Source: Chryseotalea sanaruensis (GTDB lineage Bacteria > Bacteroidota > Bacteroidia > Cytophagales > Cyclobacteriaceae). Taken from it: 64,000 bases of DNA. The stretch is taken from the NCBI RefSeq assembly GCF_003990915.1, contig NZ_BHXQ01000001.1:489402-553401 (forward strand), in the 5' to 3' direction. This document shows positions 8,572 through 16,192 of this stretch, piece after piece. How positions within the stretch are numbered: the stretch's first letter is position 1; every line of letters begins with the position of its first letter. Made by a program: the position numbers and the translations under genes. Below the pieces are notes generated by a model that ran no database searches, had not been told where the DNA came from, and saw only the letters and a list, made by a program, of their open reading frames with translations.

Positions 8572-9087
8572 TCAAATGGCAATTGCTGCCATTTCAGGAT
8601 GCTGCATGATCAATTTGAACCAGGCTGTGTATTGATCAGGATGCTGGCGTATGTCTTCTTTAAGCTCACTTAAATTTATGTATTTCCAATCTTCAACTTC
8701 ATCAGGGTTGACTTCAGGCACACCATCAAACTGGCCAATAAAAACATGGTCACATTCGTGCTCTGTTAAATTCTTGTCGAGATCGGCTTTATAAATGAAC
8801 TTGTAGGCAAACTCCAAGTCAACCTCAATACCCATTTCTTGCGCAAGCTTACGCTTTGTAGCCTCCTCCATCGTTTCATCTGGAAGGGGATGACTGCAAC
8901 AAGTGTTAGTCCACAAACTACCACTGTGGTATTTACTTGCAGCACGCTTTTGCAATAATAATTCTCCTTTAGAATTGAAAAGTAAAATAGAAAAAGCACG
9001 ATGCAGTAAGGCTTTTTGATGCGCCTCAAGCTTTTCCATTGTTCCAATAGGGCTATCGTTGGTATCTACCAGTACTACGTGCTCCAT
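8572..9087 (-). CDS. idi: Isopentenyl-diphosphate delta-isomerase (type 1)
   Basis: 171 residues of the Nudix-fold type 1 IPP isomerase. Visible are SLWTNTCCSHPLPDE with the catalytic Cys in TNTCCSHP, the Nudix-like stretch ATKRKLAQEMGI, and the second active-site segment TEHECDHVF with the metal/proton Glu. It interconverts isopentenyl and dimethylallyl diphosphate, supplying the allylic primer for isoprenoid and carotenoid synthesis in the cytoplasm. Its ATG overlaps the crtB stop codon by one base (TGATG), so the two are translationally coupled. The start at 9087 is fixed by this overlap and by the conserved LVDTNDSPIG N-terminus. Confidence 0.95.
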   Translation of the reverse strand: MEHVVLVDTNDSPIGTMEKLEAHQKALLHRAFSILLFNSKGELLLQKRAASKYHSGSLWTNTCCSHPLPDETMEEATKRKLAQEMGIEVDLEFAYKFIYKADLDKNLTEHECDHVFIGQFDGVPEVNPDEVEDWKYINLSELKEDIRQHPDQYTAWFKLIMQHPEMAAIAI

Positions 9088-9926
9088 CAGATTAAATTCA
9101 ACTGGTGTTTTACATAAGAATAGGCTAACAAGCGGATTTTATGCCTGTTTTTTACGCGTATTCTATTATTCAATACAATTTCTGAGGGGGCATTTTGAAT
9201 CTTTTTGAACAATGACAAGTAGTAGACATAAGCAACGTAAACGCCAAATCTTGCGCCTTTCGGTAAGTTTTTGATACCGATCAAGGCGTTATCGAAATCT
9301 TGCTGTATGCTATCTTCTATTTGTTGTTTATTCTCTTCATTTAAATTATCAAGTTCCAACTCAGGGAAATAAACACGCCCCATACTAAAGTCTGCTTTTA
9401 GATCACGAAGGAAATTTACTTTTTGAAAAGCTGAACCAAGGCTCATGGCCGCTGGCTTCAATTGTTCGTATAAAGCATTGTCACCTTTACAAAAAACACG
9501 AAGACTCATTAGGCCTACAACTTCAGCAGAGCCGAGTATGTATTCCTTCATGCTTTGTTCATCGTAAATCGTTTTTGAAAGATCCCATTCCATACTTCTT
9601 AAAAAAGTATCGGTAAGTTCCTTCTCAATTTTGTAAGTATTAACAGTATGTTGAAAGCTATTAAGAATTGGATTTAAACTGATTCCTTCTTCAATGGCCT
9701 GATAAGTATCTTTGCGAAAACGCTCCAGCAAAGTCTTTTTATCAAAGTCGTGAAAAGTGTCTACAATTTCATCGGCAAACCTAACCCAGCCATAAAGTGC
9801 ATAAATTGGATCGCGGTATTCGGGTTTTAAACAGAAAATACCCAGGGAGAAAGAGGTGCTATAGGCACGGGTAGTCATACGACTTGTGCGAATAGATACT
9901 TTATCGAAGAGTTGTTTAGAGGTCAT
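9087..9926 (-). CDS. crtB: Phytoene/squalene synthase family, phytoene synthase
   Basis: 279 residues. It shows both Asp-rich substrate-binding motifs of the head-to-head prenyl synthases: DEIVD in VRFADEIVDTFHDF (about residues 51-55) and DLKAD in NFLRDLKADFSMGRVYFP (about 172-176). The start RTTRAYSTSFSLG-like segment (MTTRAYSTSFS) is typical. The enzyme condenses two geranylgeranyl diphosphates to phytoene, the first committed carotenoid step. It follows crtI by 20 bases and is coupled to idi downstream. Squalene synthase activity is excluded only by context (adjacent crtI), not by a diagnostic residue. Confidence 0.94.
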   Translation of the reverse strand: MTSKQLFDKVSIRTSRMTTRAYSTSFSLGIFCLKPEYRDPIYALYGWVRFADEIVDTFHDFDKKTLLERFRKDTYQAIEEGISLNPILNSFQHTVNTYKIEKELTDTFLRSMEWDLSKTIYDEQSMKEYILGSAEVVGLMSLRVFCKGDNALYEQLKPAAMSLGSAFQKVNFLRDLKADFSMGRVYFPELELDNLNEENKQQIEDSIQQDFDNALIGIKNLPKGARFGVYVAYVYYLSLFKKIQNAPSEIVLNNRIRVKNRHKIRLLAYSYVKHQLNLI

Positions 9927-9946
9927 TTGTTATAAGTTAGCCAATT

Positions 9947-11416
9947 TTATCGATCTCTTTTCATCAATTCTTCTGCAACAACCTGTCCAGAGATCAATGA
10001 AGGGGGAACTCCGGGGCCGGGAACAGTGAGTTGACCCGTATAGAACAAGTTATTTAGCTTTTTGTTTAAGATCGAGGGCTTAAGATTGGCCGTTTGTTTA
10101 AGGGTATTCGCCAAACCATAGGCATTTCCTTTAAAAGCGTTGTAATCAGAGATAAAATCCCTATGGGCATAGCTTCTCTTATAAACAATATTGTCCCTAA
10201 GGCCTTCTCCAGTCAGCTTTTCCAATCGATCAAGCACCATATAAAAGTACTTTTCACGTATAGCCTCATTGTCTTCTAAATCTGGTGCTACAGGTACTAA
10301 AATGAAAACATTCTCATGACCTGCAGGGGCTACAGTATCGTCAGATTTTGATGTACAGCATACATAAAAAAGCGGATTGCTAGGCCAGCTTGGGTCATCG
10401 TAAATCTCAACGGCATGCTTACTAAAATCCTGATCAAAGAAAAGATTGTGATGTAAAAGCTTATTTAATTTCTTATTTACCCCTAGGTAAAAAATGAGTG
10501 ATGAAGGCGCCATCACGCGCTTATCCCAGTAAGCCTCTGTATAACGTCTATAGGCCGGGGGTAATAAAGTCTGTTCTACGTGATGGTAATCGGCACCAGC
10601 TACAACATAATCGAAAGGTGCGAAGGTACCATTTACCGTAACACCTTTAACCTTGTTGCCTTCTGTATCAATAGCTTGAACCCCGCTGTTAAATTCGAAT
10701 TTTACTCCCTGCTCTTTAGCAACGCTCACCATACCTTCCACAATTTTATGCATGCCTCCTTCCGGATACCAAGTGCCTAATGCTAGGTCGGCATAATTCA
10801 TTAAGCTGTAAAGCGCAGGAGTATTTTCAGGAGTAGCACCTAAAAACAAAACAGGAAACTCCAACAATTGAACGAGTTGGGGATGCTTGAAATATTTCTT
10901 GACGTATGTACTAATAGACTCGAAAACATGAAGTTTGAAGAGCCCTTTAAAAAGATCTATATCAAATAATTCAGTAAGGGAAAGCCCAGGCTTTCTTACT
11001 AATTTATTGATACCTACTTCGTATTTGAACTTGCCTTCTGCTATGAATTTCTTAAGATGTACACTGCTACCTGGCTCCAGCTTGTCAAACATTTTATACA
11101 ATGCCTCTAATCCTGCAGGTACGTCAAGCACTTCTTCTTTACTGTAGTAAATCCGATAGGAGGGGTCTAACCTTTTAAGGGTGTAAAAGTCAGAAGCTTT
11201 TTTACCAAAGAAGTTAAAGTAGCTCTCGAACACATCAGGCATCCAATACCAGCTTGGCCCCATGTCAAACATATAACCATCTACTTCAAACTTACGCGCG
11301 CGACCGCCAGCACCCTCATTCTTCTCAAAAACAGTAACATCGTAACCAGCCTTAGCTAAAGTGCTGGCTGCAGATAATCCCGCAAAACCAGAACCTATTA
11401 CAGCAATTTTCTTCAT
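9947..11416 (-). CDS. crtI: Phytoene desaturase
   Basis: 489 residues. The N-terminal dinucleotide-binding motif is VIGSGFAGLSAASTLAKAGY (residues 5-24), followed by VFEKNEGAGGRARKF. The C-terminus has the CrtI signature around NLFYTGQLTVPGPGVPPSLISG. This FAD enzyme desaturates phytoene stepwise, usually to lycopene in Bacteroidota; the number of steps cannot be read from sequence. It starts 22 bases after the ECF sigma gene and precedes crtB, giving the common crtI-crtB order. No lycopene cyclase, ketolase or hydroxylase lies in this window, so the final pigment is unknown. Confidence 0.95.
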   Translation of the reverse strand: MKKIAVIGSGFAGLSAASTLAKAGYDVTVFEKNEGAGGRARKFEVDGYMFDMGPSWYWMPDVFESYFNFFGKKASDFYTLKRLDPSYRIYYSKEEVLDVPAGLEALYKMFDKLEPGSSVHLKKFIAEGKFKYEVGINKLVRKPGLSLTELFDIDLFKGLFKLHVFESISTYVKKYFKHPQLVQLLEFPVLFLGATPENTPALYSLMNYADLALGTWYPEGGMHKIVEGMVSVAKEQGVKFEFNSGVQAIDTEGNKVKGVTVNGTFAPFDYVVAGADYHHVEQTLLPPAYRRYTEAYWDKRVMAPSSLIFYLGVNKKLNKLLHHNLFFDQDFSKHAVEIYDDPSWPSNPLFYVCCTSKSDDTVAPAGHENVFILVPVAPDLEDNEAIREKYFYMVLDRLEKLTGEGLRDNIVYKRSYAHRDFISDYNAFKGNAYGLANTLKQTANLKPSILNKKLNNLFYTGQLTVPGPGVPPSLISGQVVAEELMKRDR

Positions 11417-11438
11417 TCAAAATGTTTTCGGGAAGATA

Positions 11439-11939
11439 CTAATAACCCTCCAACTGTTTTTGAATCTCTTTGCGTGCATGAAAGATTCTGTTTTTAACAG
11501 TACCGATAGGAATATTCAAATGATCAGCGATCTCATTATACTTATACCCTGAAGTATGCATCTTGAATGGGATCAACAATTCATCTTTCACGGTCTCAAT
11601 CTTCTTCCAGGCATCTTTGTATTCGTAGCTGGAGTCAGGTGAATTAAAAGTATGATCATCTTTCACGTTCAGAAAGTATAACTCCTTGGTAGTATCGTGC
11701 GATGTTTTAGCACGTTGATTTTTTCTGTAGTTGTTAATAAAGGTGTTACGCATGATGGTGAACAACCAACCTTTTAGGTTAGTGTCATCGCGAAATTTGT
11801 CCTTATACATCAGGGCCTTCATAATAGTGTCCTGAACTAAGTCCTGCGATTCTTCGCGGCTTGATGTGAACCTGCGTGTAAAAGTCTGGAGCGTTGGACG
11901 CAAACCAGCAACTTTGTGTGAGAATTCGATGGCGGTCAT
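11439..11939 (-). CDS. ECF-type RNA polymerase sigma factor
   Basis: The ATG at 11939 (MTAIEFSHKV) is preferred over a TTG 16 codons upstream, giving 166 residues. Region 2 is visible as SQDLVQDTIMKALMYKDKF and LKGWLFTIMRNTFINNYRK. Region 4 is seen as PFKMHTSGYKYNEIADHLNIPIGTVKNRIFHARKEI, with the helix-turn-helix GTVKNRIF. It directs RNA polymerase to a small regulon. No anti-sigma gene is adjacent. Instead it heads the crtI-crtB-idi train and sits beside a CarH-like regulator, resembling the arrangement in which a light-controlled repressor governs a carotenoid sigma factor. Repeated TTGTTTAA-type sites lie directly upstream. Confidence 0.92.
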   Translation of the reverse strand: MTAIEFSHKVAGLRPTLQTFTRRFTSSREESQDLVQDTIMKALMYKDKFRDDTNLKGWLFTIMRNTFINNYRKNQRAKTSHDTTKELYFLNVKDDHTFNSPDSSYEYKDAWKKIETVKDELLIPFKMHTSGYKYNEIADHLNIPIGTVKNRIFHARKEIQKQLEGY

Positions 11940-11953
11940 ATGCTTCTTTGTTT

Positions 11954-12053
11954 TTTGTTTAACAAATATGCGATATAAGTTGAACAAAACAAAAGAATAC
12001 TGAATTATATACCATATTTTGTTTAATAATTTTATGAATGGTATTAAACAAAA
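11954..12053. promoter_or_regulatory. Cluster of TTGTTTAA/TTAAACAA-type sites upstream of the ECF sigma gene
   Basis: Four related elements lie in 100 bases: TTTGTTTAACAAA at 11954-11966, GTTGAACAAAA at 11979-11989, TTTTGTTTAAT at 12017-12027, and ATTAAACAAAA at 12043-12053. The last two form a perfect 11-bp inverted repeat with a 15-bp spacer. A minus-strand element CATATTTG (11963-11970), one base off the Bacteroidota -7 consensus TAnnTTTG, overlaps the first site, and a TTTG lies 19 bases upstream of it. The layout suggests a repressor operator over the carotenoid-island promoter. The CarH-like regulator encoded next door is the natural candidate ligand; this is inference. Confidence 0.45.
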
Positions 12054-12054
12054 A

Positions 12055-12074
12055 AAAGAGGCGTATGCCTCTTT
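12055..12074 (-). terminator. Rho-independent terminator after the MerR/CarH-like gene
   Basis: A perfect 8-bp stem AAAGAGGC/GCCTCTTT with a 4-base loop GTAT. On the minus strand it is followed by a run of T (the A-run at 12051-12057 on the plus strand). It lies 31 bases beyond the stop of the leftward regulator gene. Confidence 0.8.
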
Positions 12075-12105
12075 CGTTTGACCGTCAATACTTTGTACTG
12101 ATATC

Positions 12106-12975
12106 TTAAAGTAAATCTTTCAGTGCTAAGGCATTTTTAAACAAAATGACGTTTTCAGGAATAGGACCTGTGTAATTTGCGAGCTGCATTCCTGAGATAA
12201 AAAGCTTATTTTGAGGAAAATCAGCAGAAAGTTTACTTAAGTAAGCCTCCATTGTAATCAATTCGCTGCCACTGGTAATTGAAGTAATCAGTATTTCCGG
12301 CTTATGTTGTTGAACTACTTGGAATAAATCCTCGTGTGGTACGTTCTGGCCCAGATAATAAGTTCGGTAACCATTCTTTCTTACTACATAATGGTAGAAT
12401 AGTAATCCAATCTCATGCAATTCCTTTTCTCTTAAATAAAGTACAACACGCTTCGATTCATGGGGTGGGATGGCTAAACCGTCAATAGCCACAATCATCT
12501 TTTGTCTGATCAGGTTTGAAATGAAGTGCTCCTGTGCCGGGCTGATGTTTTGCGTTTGCCACAACACACCTATTTTTTCAAGGAAGGGGTAGGTTATTTC
12601 TGTAATAGTCTTTTCAAAACCATAACGTAAAATTAAGTTAGAGAGTATTTTTTCGAATTGCTCTTCTTCCATATCAATCATAGCCATTACCAATTGGTCT
12701 ATGTGTATGGACAAATCGCTTTTAAGCTCACTGATCTCGAGCACCTTTTTGTAAAGGTCGTCATTGCTCATGTCAGCAATTTTGGAAATCTTGATACCGT
12801 TGTTATTTAACAGCGATACACTGATGATCTTCTTTAATTCTGCATCAGAATAATAACGTATGTTCGTATCGGTTCTGGCGGGCTCAATTATTCTGTGCCG
12901 TTTCTCCCAGATGCGTATGGTATGGGCTTTAATTCCCGACAGTTGTTCCAGCTCTTTAATTGAATATGATCCCAT
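12106..12975 (-). CDS. CarH/LitR-like MerR-family regulator with B12-binding domain
   Basis: 289 residues. Residues 1-70 are a MerR winged helix (YSIKELEQLSGIKAHTIRIWEKR). Residues about 85-165 form the helical cap with the exact W-x9-EH motif: W139, then E149-H150. Residues about 176-289 form a cobalamin-binding Rossmann domain with ELHEIG (H187 in the place of the lower axial ligand, ExHxxG) and YYLGQNVP. In the CarH family these features bind adenosylcobalamin; light breaks the Co-C bond and releases DNA, inducing carotenoid genes. All key positions are present here, so light sensing is plausible though untested. It lies upstream of and in line with the ECF/crt genes, separated by a terminator. 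Confidence 0.9.
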   Translation of the reverse strand: MGSYSIKELEQLSGIKAHTIRIWEKRHRIIEPARTDTNIRYYSDAELKKIISVSLLNNNGIKISKIADMSNDDLYKKVLEISELKSDLSIHIDQLVMAMIDMEEEQFEKILSNLILRYGFEKTITEITYPFLEKIGVLWQTQNISPAQEHFISNLIRQKMIVAIDGLAIPPHESKRVVLYLREKELHEIGLLFYHYVVRKNGYRTYYLGQNVPHEDLFQVVQQHKPEILITSITSGSELITMEAYLSKLSADFPQNKLFISGMQLANYTGPIPENVILFKNALALKDLL

Positions 12976-13074
12976 TGGTTTGTTGGTTCAAGAAATTTGT
13001 TGGATAAACTTTGCTTTTAGCCAATCTTTAACCTTCTATAACAGTAAGTACTCTGTAATGTTTAAACCTTCATT

Positions 13075-15537
13075 ATGCCCACCAAGTTAAGCCATAGTTC
13101 TGATTTGCTCAAACATGGTACCGATTGGTTTGATTCCAAGGGCTGGAAACCTTTCGCTTTTCAAACTGATACATGGCAGGCATACCTGAATGGCGAAAGT
13201 GGTTTAGTAAACGCACCAACAGGTAGTGGGAAGACTTATTCATTGTTAGTTCCGATAGCACTCGAGTATATTCGAACTCACCCTAATTATAAAAAGGATA
13301 ACCCACAGGGTTTGCAAGCCATTTGGGTTACTCCCATACGTGCGCTATCTAAGGAGATTTATTTGTCGGCCAACAGAATGATGGAAGGCATGGAAATACC
13401 CTGGCAAGTGGGTATACGTTCTGGCGATACGAGCATTAAAGAACGGGAGAAGCAAAAGCAAAAACCACCTCAGCTGTTAATTACTACCCCAGAGAGCTTG
13501 CATTTGCTATTGGCACAGAAAGATCATGCTACATTATTTTCCGATTTAAAAGTAGTGGTGGTTGATGAATGGCATGAGTTGATGGGTTCAAAGCGTGGTG
13601 TTCAAGTCGAGCTTGCGCTTTCTCGTTTTAAAAAGTTATCACCTTCTTTAAAGATCTGGGGTATATCAGCCACCATTGGCAATATGGACCAGGCAGTAGA
13701 AGCCTTGCTGGGAAACACATTGGCAGTACCTGGTAAAATTATTCGCGCTGATATTAAGAAGAAAATTGAAGTCGTATCCGTTATGCCTGATGCATTGGAA
13801 AAAATGCCTTGGGCCGGTCATTTGGGTATTCATCTGCTGATGAAGGTGATTGACATTGTGAAAGCGAGTAAGACGACACTTATTTTCACGAATACCCGAT
13901 CTTTTGCAGAAATATGGTATCAAAAGATGCTGGATGCAGCACCAGAGTTATCCGGATTGATTGCCATGCACCACGGTTCTATATCACAAGACTTGCGTAA
14001 TTGGGTTGAAGAACAATTGCATGAAGGTAAATTAAAGGCAGTGGTTTGTACATCAAGTCTTGATTTAGGGGTAGATTTCCGACCAGTTGAAACGGTAATA
14101 CAAATTGGTGCACCTAAAGGCATTGCACGTTTTCTACAAAGAGCGGGCAGGAGTGGACACCAACCTGGTGCTACCAGTAAAATCCATTTTGTGCCAACGC
14201 ACTCCCTTGAACTTATGGAGGCCGCTGCCATTCGTGAAGCATTGGAACGTAACATTGTTGAAGACAGATTTCCTTATATCAGATCATTTGATGTATTGGT
14301 TCAATACTTAATCACGCTGGCCGTAGGTGGAGGTTTTACATCAGAGGATACTTTTCAAGAAGTAAAGAGTACCTTCAGTTATGCTTCAATTAGTGATGAA
14401 GAATGGGAATGGCTGCTCGCTTTTATAGTAACTGGAGGAGATTCTTTACAAGCTTATGATGAATACAGAAAAGTAGTTGTAGAAGAAGATGTATATAAAG
14501 TAGACAACAGGAAAATTGCCATGCGTCACCGTATGTCTATTGGAACTATTGTTGGTGATACTGCCATACTTATAAAATACCAGTCCGGAAAATTTTTAGG
14601 AACAATAGAGGAGTACTTTATTTCAAGACTAAAACCAGGAGATGTATTCTGGTTTGCTGGCAGAAATCTGGAGCTTATTCGTATGCAGGGCATGGAGGCA
14701 CATGTGCGTAACTCCAAAAAGAAAACTGGTTTGGTGCCTTCCTGGCAAGGTGGACGTATGCCTTTGTCATCGCAGTTGAGCGAACTAATTCGTAACAAGA
14801 TTCATGAAATGGTTACGGGCACAGATCATGATGAAGAGATGACTTTCCTTAAACCGCTATTTCAGTTACAGCAAGAAAGATCGCATGTGCCCAATAAGTC
14901 TGAGTTTCTAATTGAATATTTTGAAACCAAAGAAGGATATCATTTAGTAATGTATCCTTTCGAAGGACGTTTTGTACATGAAGGTATGGGGGCTTTAATG
15001 GCTTATCGCATTTCACAAATACAAGCCATTACATTCTCCATTGCCATGAATGATTACGGTTTTGAGTTGTTAAGTGATCAGCCTATCCCTATTGAACAAG
15101 CACTGGAAGAAAATCTTTTTGATACTGAAAAATTACTAAAGGATATTCAGGCCAGTATTAACGCTACAGAGATGGCCAGAAGAAAATTCAGAGACATAGC
15201 AGCCATTGCAGGTTTAGTGTTTAAAGGCTACCCCGGTCAGCCAATTAAAGACAGACATTTACAATCGAGTACACAGCTCTTCTTCAATGTTTTTAACGAT
15301 TATGAAGCACACAACTTACTGCTACGCCAAGCTTTTGAAGAAGTAATGGATTTTCAGCTTGAAGAAGGTAGGTTAAGAAAAGCTTTGGATAGAATTAATA
15401 GCCAGAAAATTATTCTTAAAAGTCCAGAGAAACCAACACCTTTTGCTTTCCCAATTATGGTGGACCGCTTAAGAGAGAAAATCAGTAACGAAAAACTAGA
15501 AGATCAGGTGAGAAGAATGGTACTTCAGTACGAGTAA
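13075..15537 (+). CDS. Lhr-like DEXH-box ATP-dependent DNA helicase (ligase-associated type)
   Basis: 820 residues of a superfamily 2 helicase. Visible are the Q-like FAFQTDTW, Walker A APTGSGKT (about residues 40-47), ITTPESLHLLL, the DEWH box VVVDEWHELMG, motif III ISATIG, TSSLDLGVDF and motif VI QRAGRSGHQPG. The C-terminal half matches the Lhr core winged-helix and beta regions. Length and style fit the 'ligase-associated DEXH box helicase' family, which in many bacteria sits with an ATP-dependent DNA ligase, an exonuclease and a phosphoesterase. None of those is adjacent here. It probably acts in DNA repair. It is divergent from the MerR gene across 99 bases. Confidence 0.9.
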   Translation: MPTKLSHSSDLLKHGTDWFDSKGWKPFAFQTDTWQAYLNGESGLVNAPTGSGKTYSLLVPIALEYIRTHPNYKKDNPQGLQAIWVTPIRALSKEIYLSANRMMEGMEIPWQVGIRSGDTSIKEREKQKQKPPQLLITTPESLHLLLAQKDHATLFSDLKVVVVDEWHELMGSKRGVQVELALSRFKKLSPSLKIWGISATIGNMDQAVEALLGNTLAVPGKIIRADIKKKIEVVSVMPDALEKMPWAGHLGIHLLMKVIDIVKASKTTLIFTNTRSFAEIWYQKMLDAAPELSGLIAMHHGSISQDLRNWVEEQLHEGKLKAVVCTSSLDLGVDFRPVETVIQIGAPKGIARFLQRAGRSGHQPGATSKIHFVPTHSLELMEAAAIREALERNIVEDRFPYIRSFDVLVQYLITLAVGGGFTSEDTFQEVKSTFSYASISDEEWEWLLAFIVTGGDSLQAYDEYRKVVVEEDVYKVDNRKIAMRHRMSIGTIVGDTAILIKYQSGKFLGTIEEYFISRLKPGDVFWFAGRNLELIRMQGMEAHVRNSKKKTGLVPSWQGGRMPLSSQLSELIRNKIHEMVTGTDHDEEMTFLKPLFQLQQERSHVPNKSEFLIEYFETKEGYHLVMYPFEGRFVHEGMGALMAYRISQIQAITFSIAMNDYGFELLSDQPIPIEQALEENLFDTEKLLKDIQASINATEMARRKFRDIAAIAGLVFKGYPGQPIKDRHLQSSTQLFFNVFNDYEAHNLLLRQAFEEVMDFQLEEGRLRKALDRINSQKIILKSPEKPTPFAFPIMVDRLREKISNEKLEDQVRRMVLQYE

Positions 15538-15815
15538 TTTTCTTGGTCGTTGCTAAGCTTATTTCTAATTAAGAACTTTTTCATGAGTTATCTGATCTTA
15601 TTAGAATAGTTTACACTCTAATCTATTTGAGTCTACTGTTTACATACCAACATTGTCTGGAATAATTTTAGTTGTCTACCCTTTGTATACGCCATTTTTT
15701 AGGCTTTACCTTGTATTGATAGCAAATTGCTTCATCAAAATATTTTTGATCAGTGATGGCAAACGTATTTTGATATTGGGTATTTCGGTTTAGTAAGACG
15801 CATACCTTTTAACAT

Positions 15816-15893
15816 TACCTTCCGGTAGCGGGTAGATCTTTGTTTCCTGTGGGGGGGGCATCTGCAGGCAACCGCCCGCTATCAGGTAAGGTA
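15816..15893 (+). ncRNA. Candidate structured RNA (family not recognised)
   Basis: Nested complementarity can be traced by eye. The outer stem is TACCTT (15816-15821) with AAGGTA (15888-15893). An internal loop follows, then TAGCGGG (15826-15832) with CCCGCTA (15875-15881). An inner GTT-CCTG/CAGG-AAC hairpin encloses a run of eight G. A T-rich hairpin terminator follows at 15941-15967 on the same strand, so a short plus-strand transcript is conceivable. The strand is assumed from the terminator. I do not recognise a known RNA family; it could also be a DNA-level palindrome. Confidence 0.3.
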
Positions 15894-15940
15894 TTGTTAT
15901 TAATGATTGATTGACCAACCAACCATACTTTTCTGCAAAC

Positions 15941-15967
15941 AAAATGCCGGACTTAATCCGGCATTTT
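15941..15967 (+). terminator. Strong hairpin terminator with CCGGACTTAATCCGG core
   Basis: A perfect 11-bp stem AAAATGCCGGA/TCCGGCATTTT with loop CTTAA, followed by a T run. It could end transcripts from the helicase gene (about 400 bases upstream) or from the candidate RNA. Because the A-tract mirrors the T-tract it may work in both directions. Confidence 0.8.
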
Positions 15968-15978
15968 TTTTAAAATTT

Positions 15979-16090
15979 AACCGCAAAGCTTGCAGAGATT
16001 CGCGGAGTTATTGACTTCTTTTTCTTTGCGAATCTTAGCGTACTCTGCGGTTTAAAAAGCTAACCGCAAAGATCGCTGAGGTTTGCAGAG
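15979..16090. repeat. Three copies of a 29-nt AACCGCAAAG...-type repeat
   Basis: Copies lie at 15979-16007 (forward), 16024-16052 (reverse complement) and 16062-16090 (forward). Each starts AACCGCA(A/G)AG and continues with alternating GC(A/T)-AAG/GAG-type triplets, differing at several positions. The first two form a large imperfect hairpin. The element looks like a dispersed intergenic repeat of the 'CGCAGAG/CGCAAAG' style seen in Bacteroidota and related phyla. It has no coding potential. Confidence 0.7.
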
Positions 16091-16151
16091 TGATTGTCTT
16101 TATATGAATACGTCTCCTTAATGGGCAAGAAAAATGATGCGCATAAAAAAA

Positions 16152-16168
16152 GCCGGACTTAATCCGGC
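16152..16168 (-). terminator. Rho-independent terminator after lepB
   Basis: The stem GCCGGA/TCCGGC has loop CTTAA and is flanked by an A-tract on the left, which reads as a T-tract on the minus strand. It lies 25 bases past the lepB stop codon. The core is identical to the hairpin at 15941-15967. Confidence 0.82.
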
Positions 16169-16192
16169 ATTTTTATTTCAAACTTTTTAATG

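Larger units (their letters stand above)
15538..16192. other. 655-base gene-free stretch between convergent helicase and lepB genes
   Basis: No reading frame with family resemblance is visible on either strand. From left to right it holds a small perfect hairpin ATCAAAA-TAT-TTTTGAT (15734-15750), a possible structured RNA (15816-15893), a strong hairpin terminator (15941-15967), three copies of a 29-nt repeat (15979-16090), and a second hairpin with the same CCGGACTTAATCCGG core (16152-16168). The parts are annotated separately. Confidence 0.7.

Noticed and set aside
9087-9926. crtB as squalene synthase
   Set aside because: The Asp-rich motifs fit both, but direct linkage to crtI and idi supports phytoene synthase.
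15851-15858. Run of eight G as a sign of a quadruplex or sequencing error
   Set aside because: A single G run cannot form an intramolecular four-run quadruplex. Error is possible but cannot be judged; it is only mentioned within the RNA candidate.
15979-16090. Three 29-nt repeats looked at first like a CRISPR array
   Set aside because: Copies alternate in orientation, differ at many positions and have spacers of only 16 and 9 bases, and no cas gene is near.
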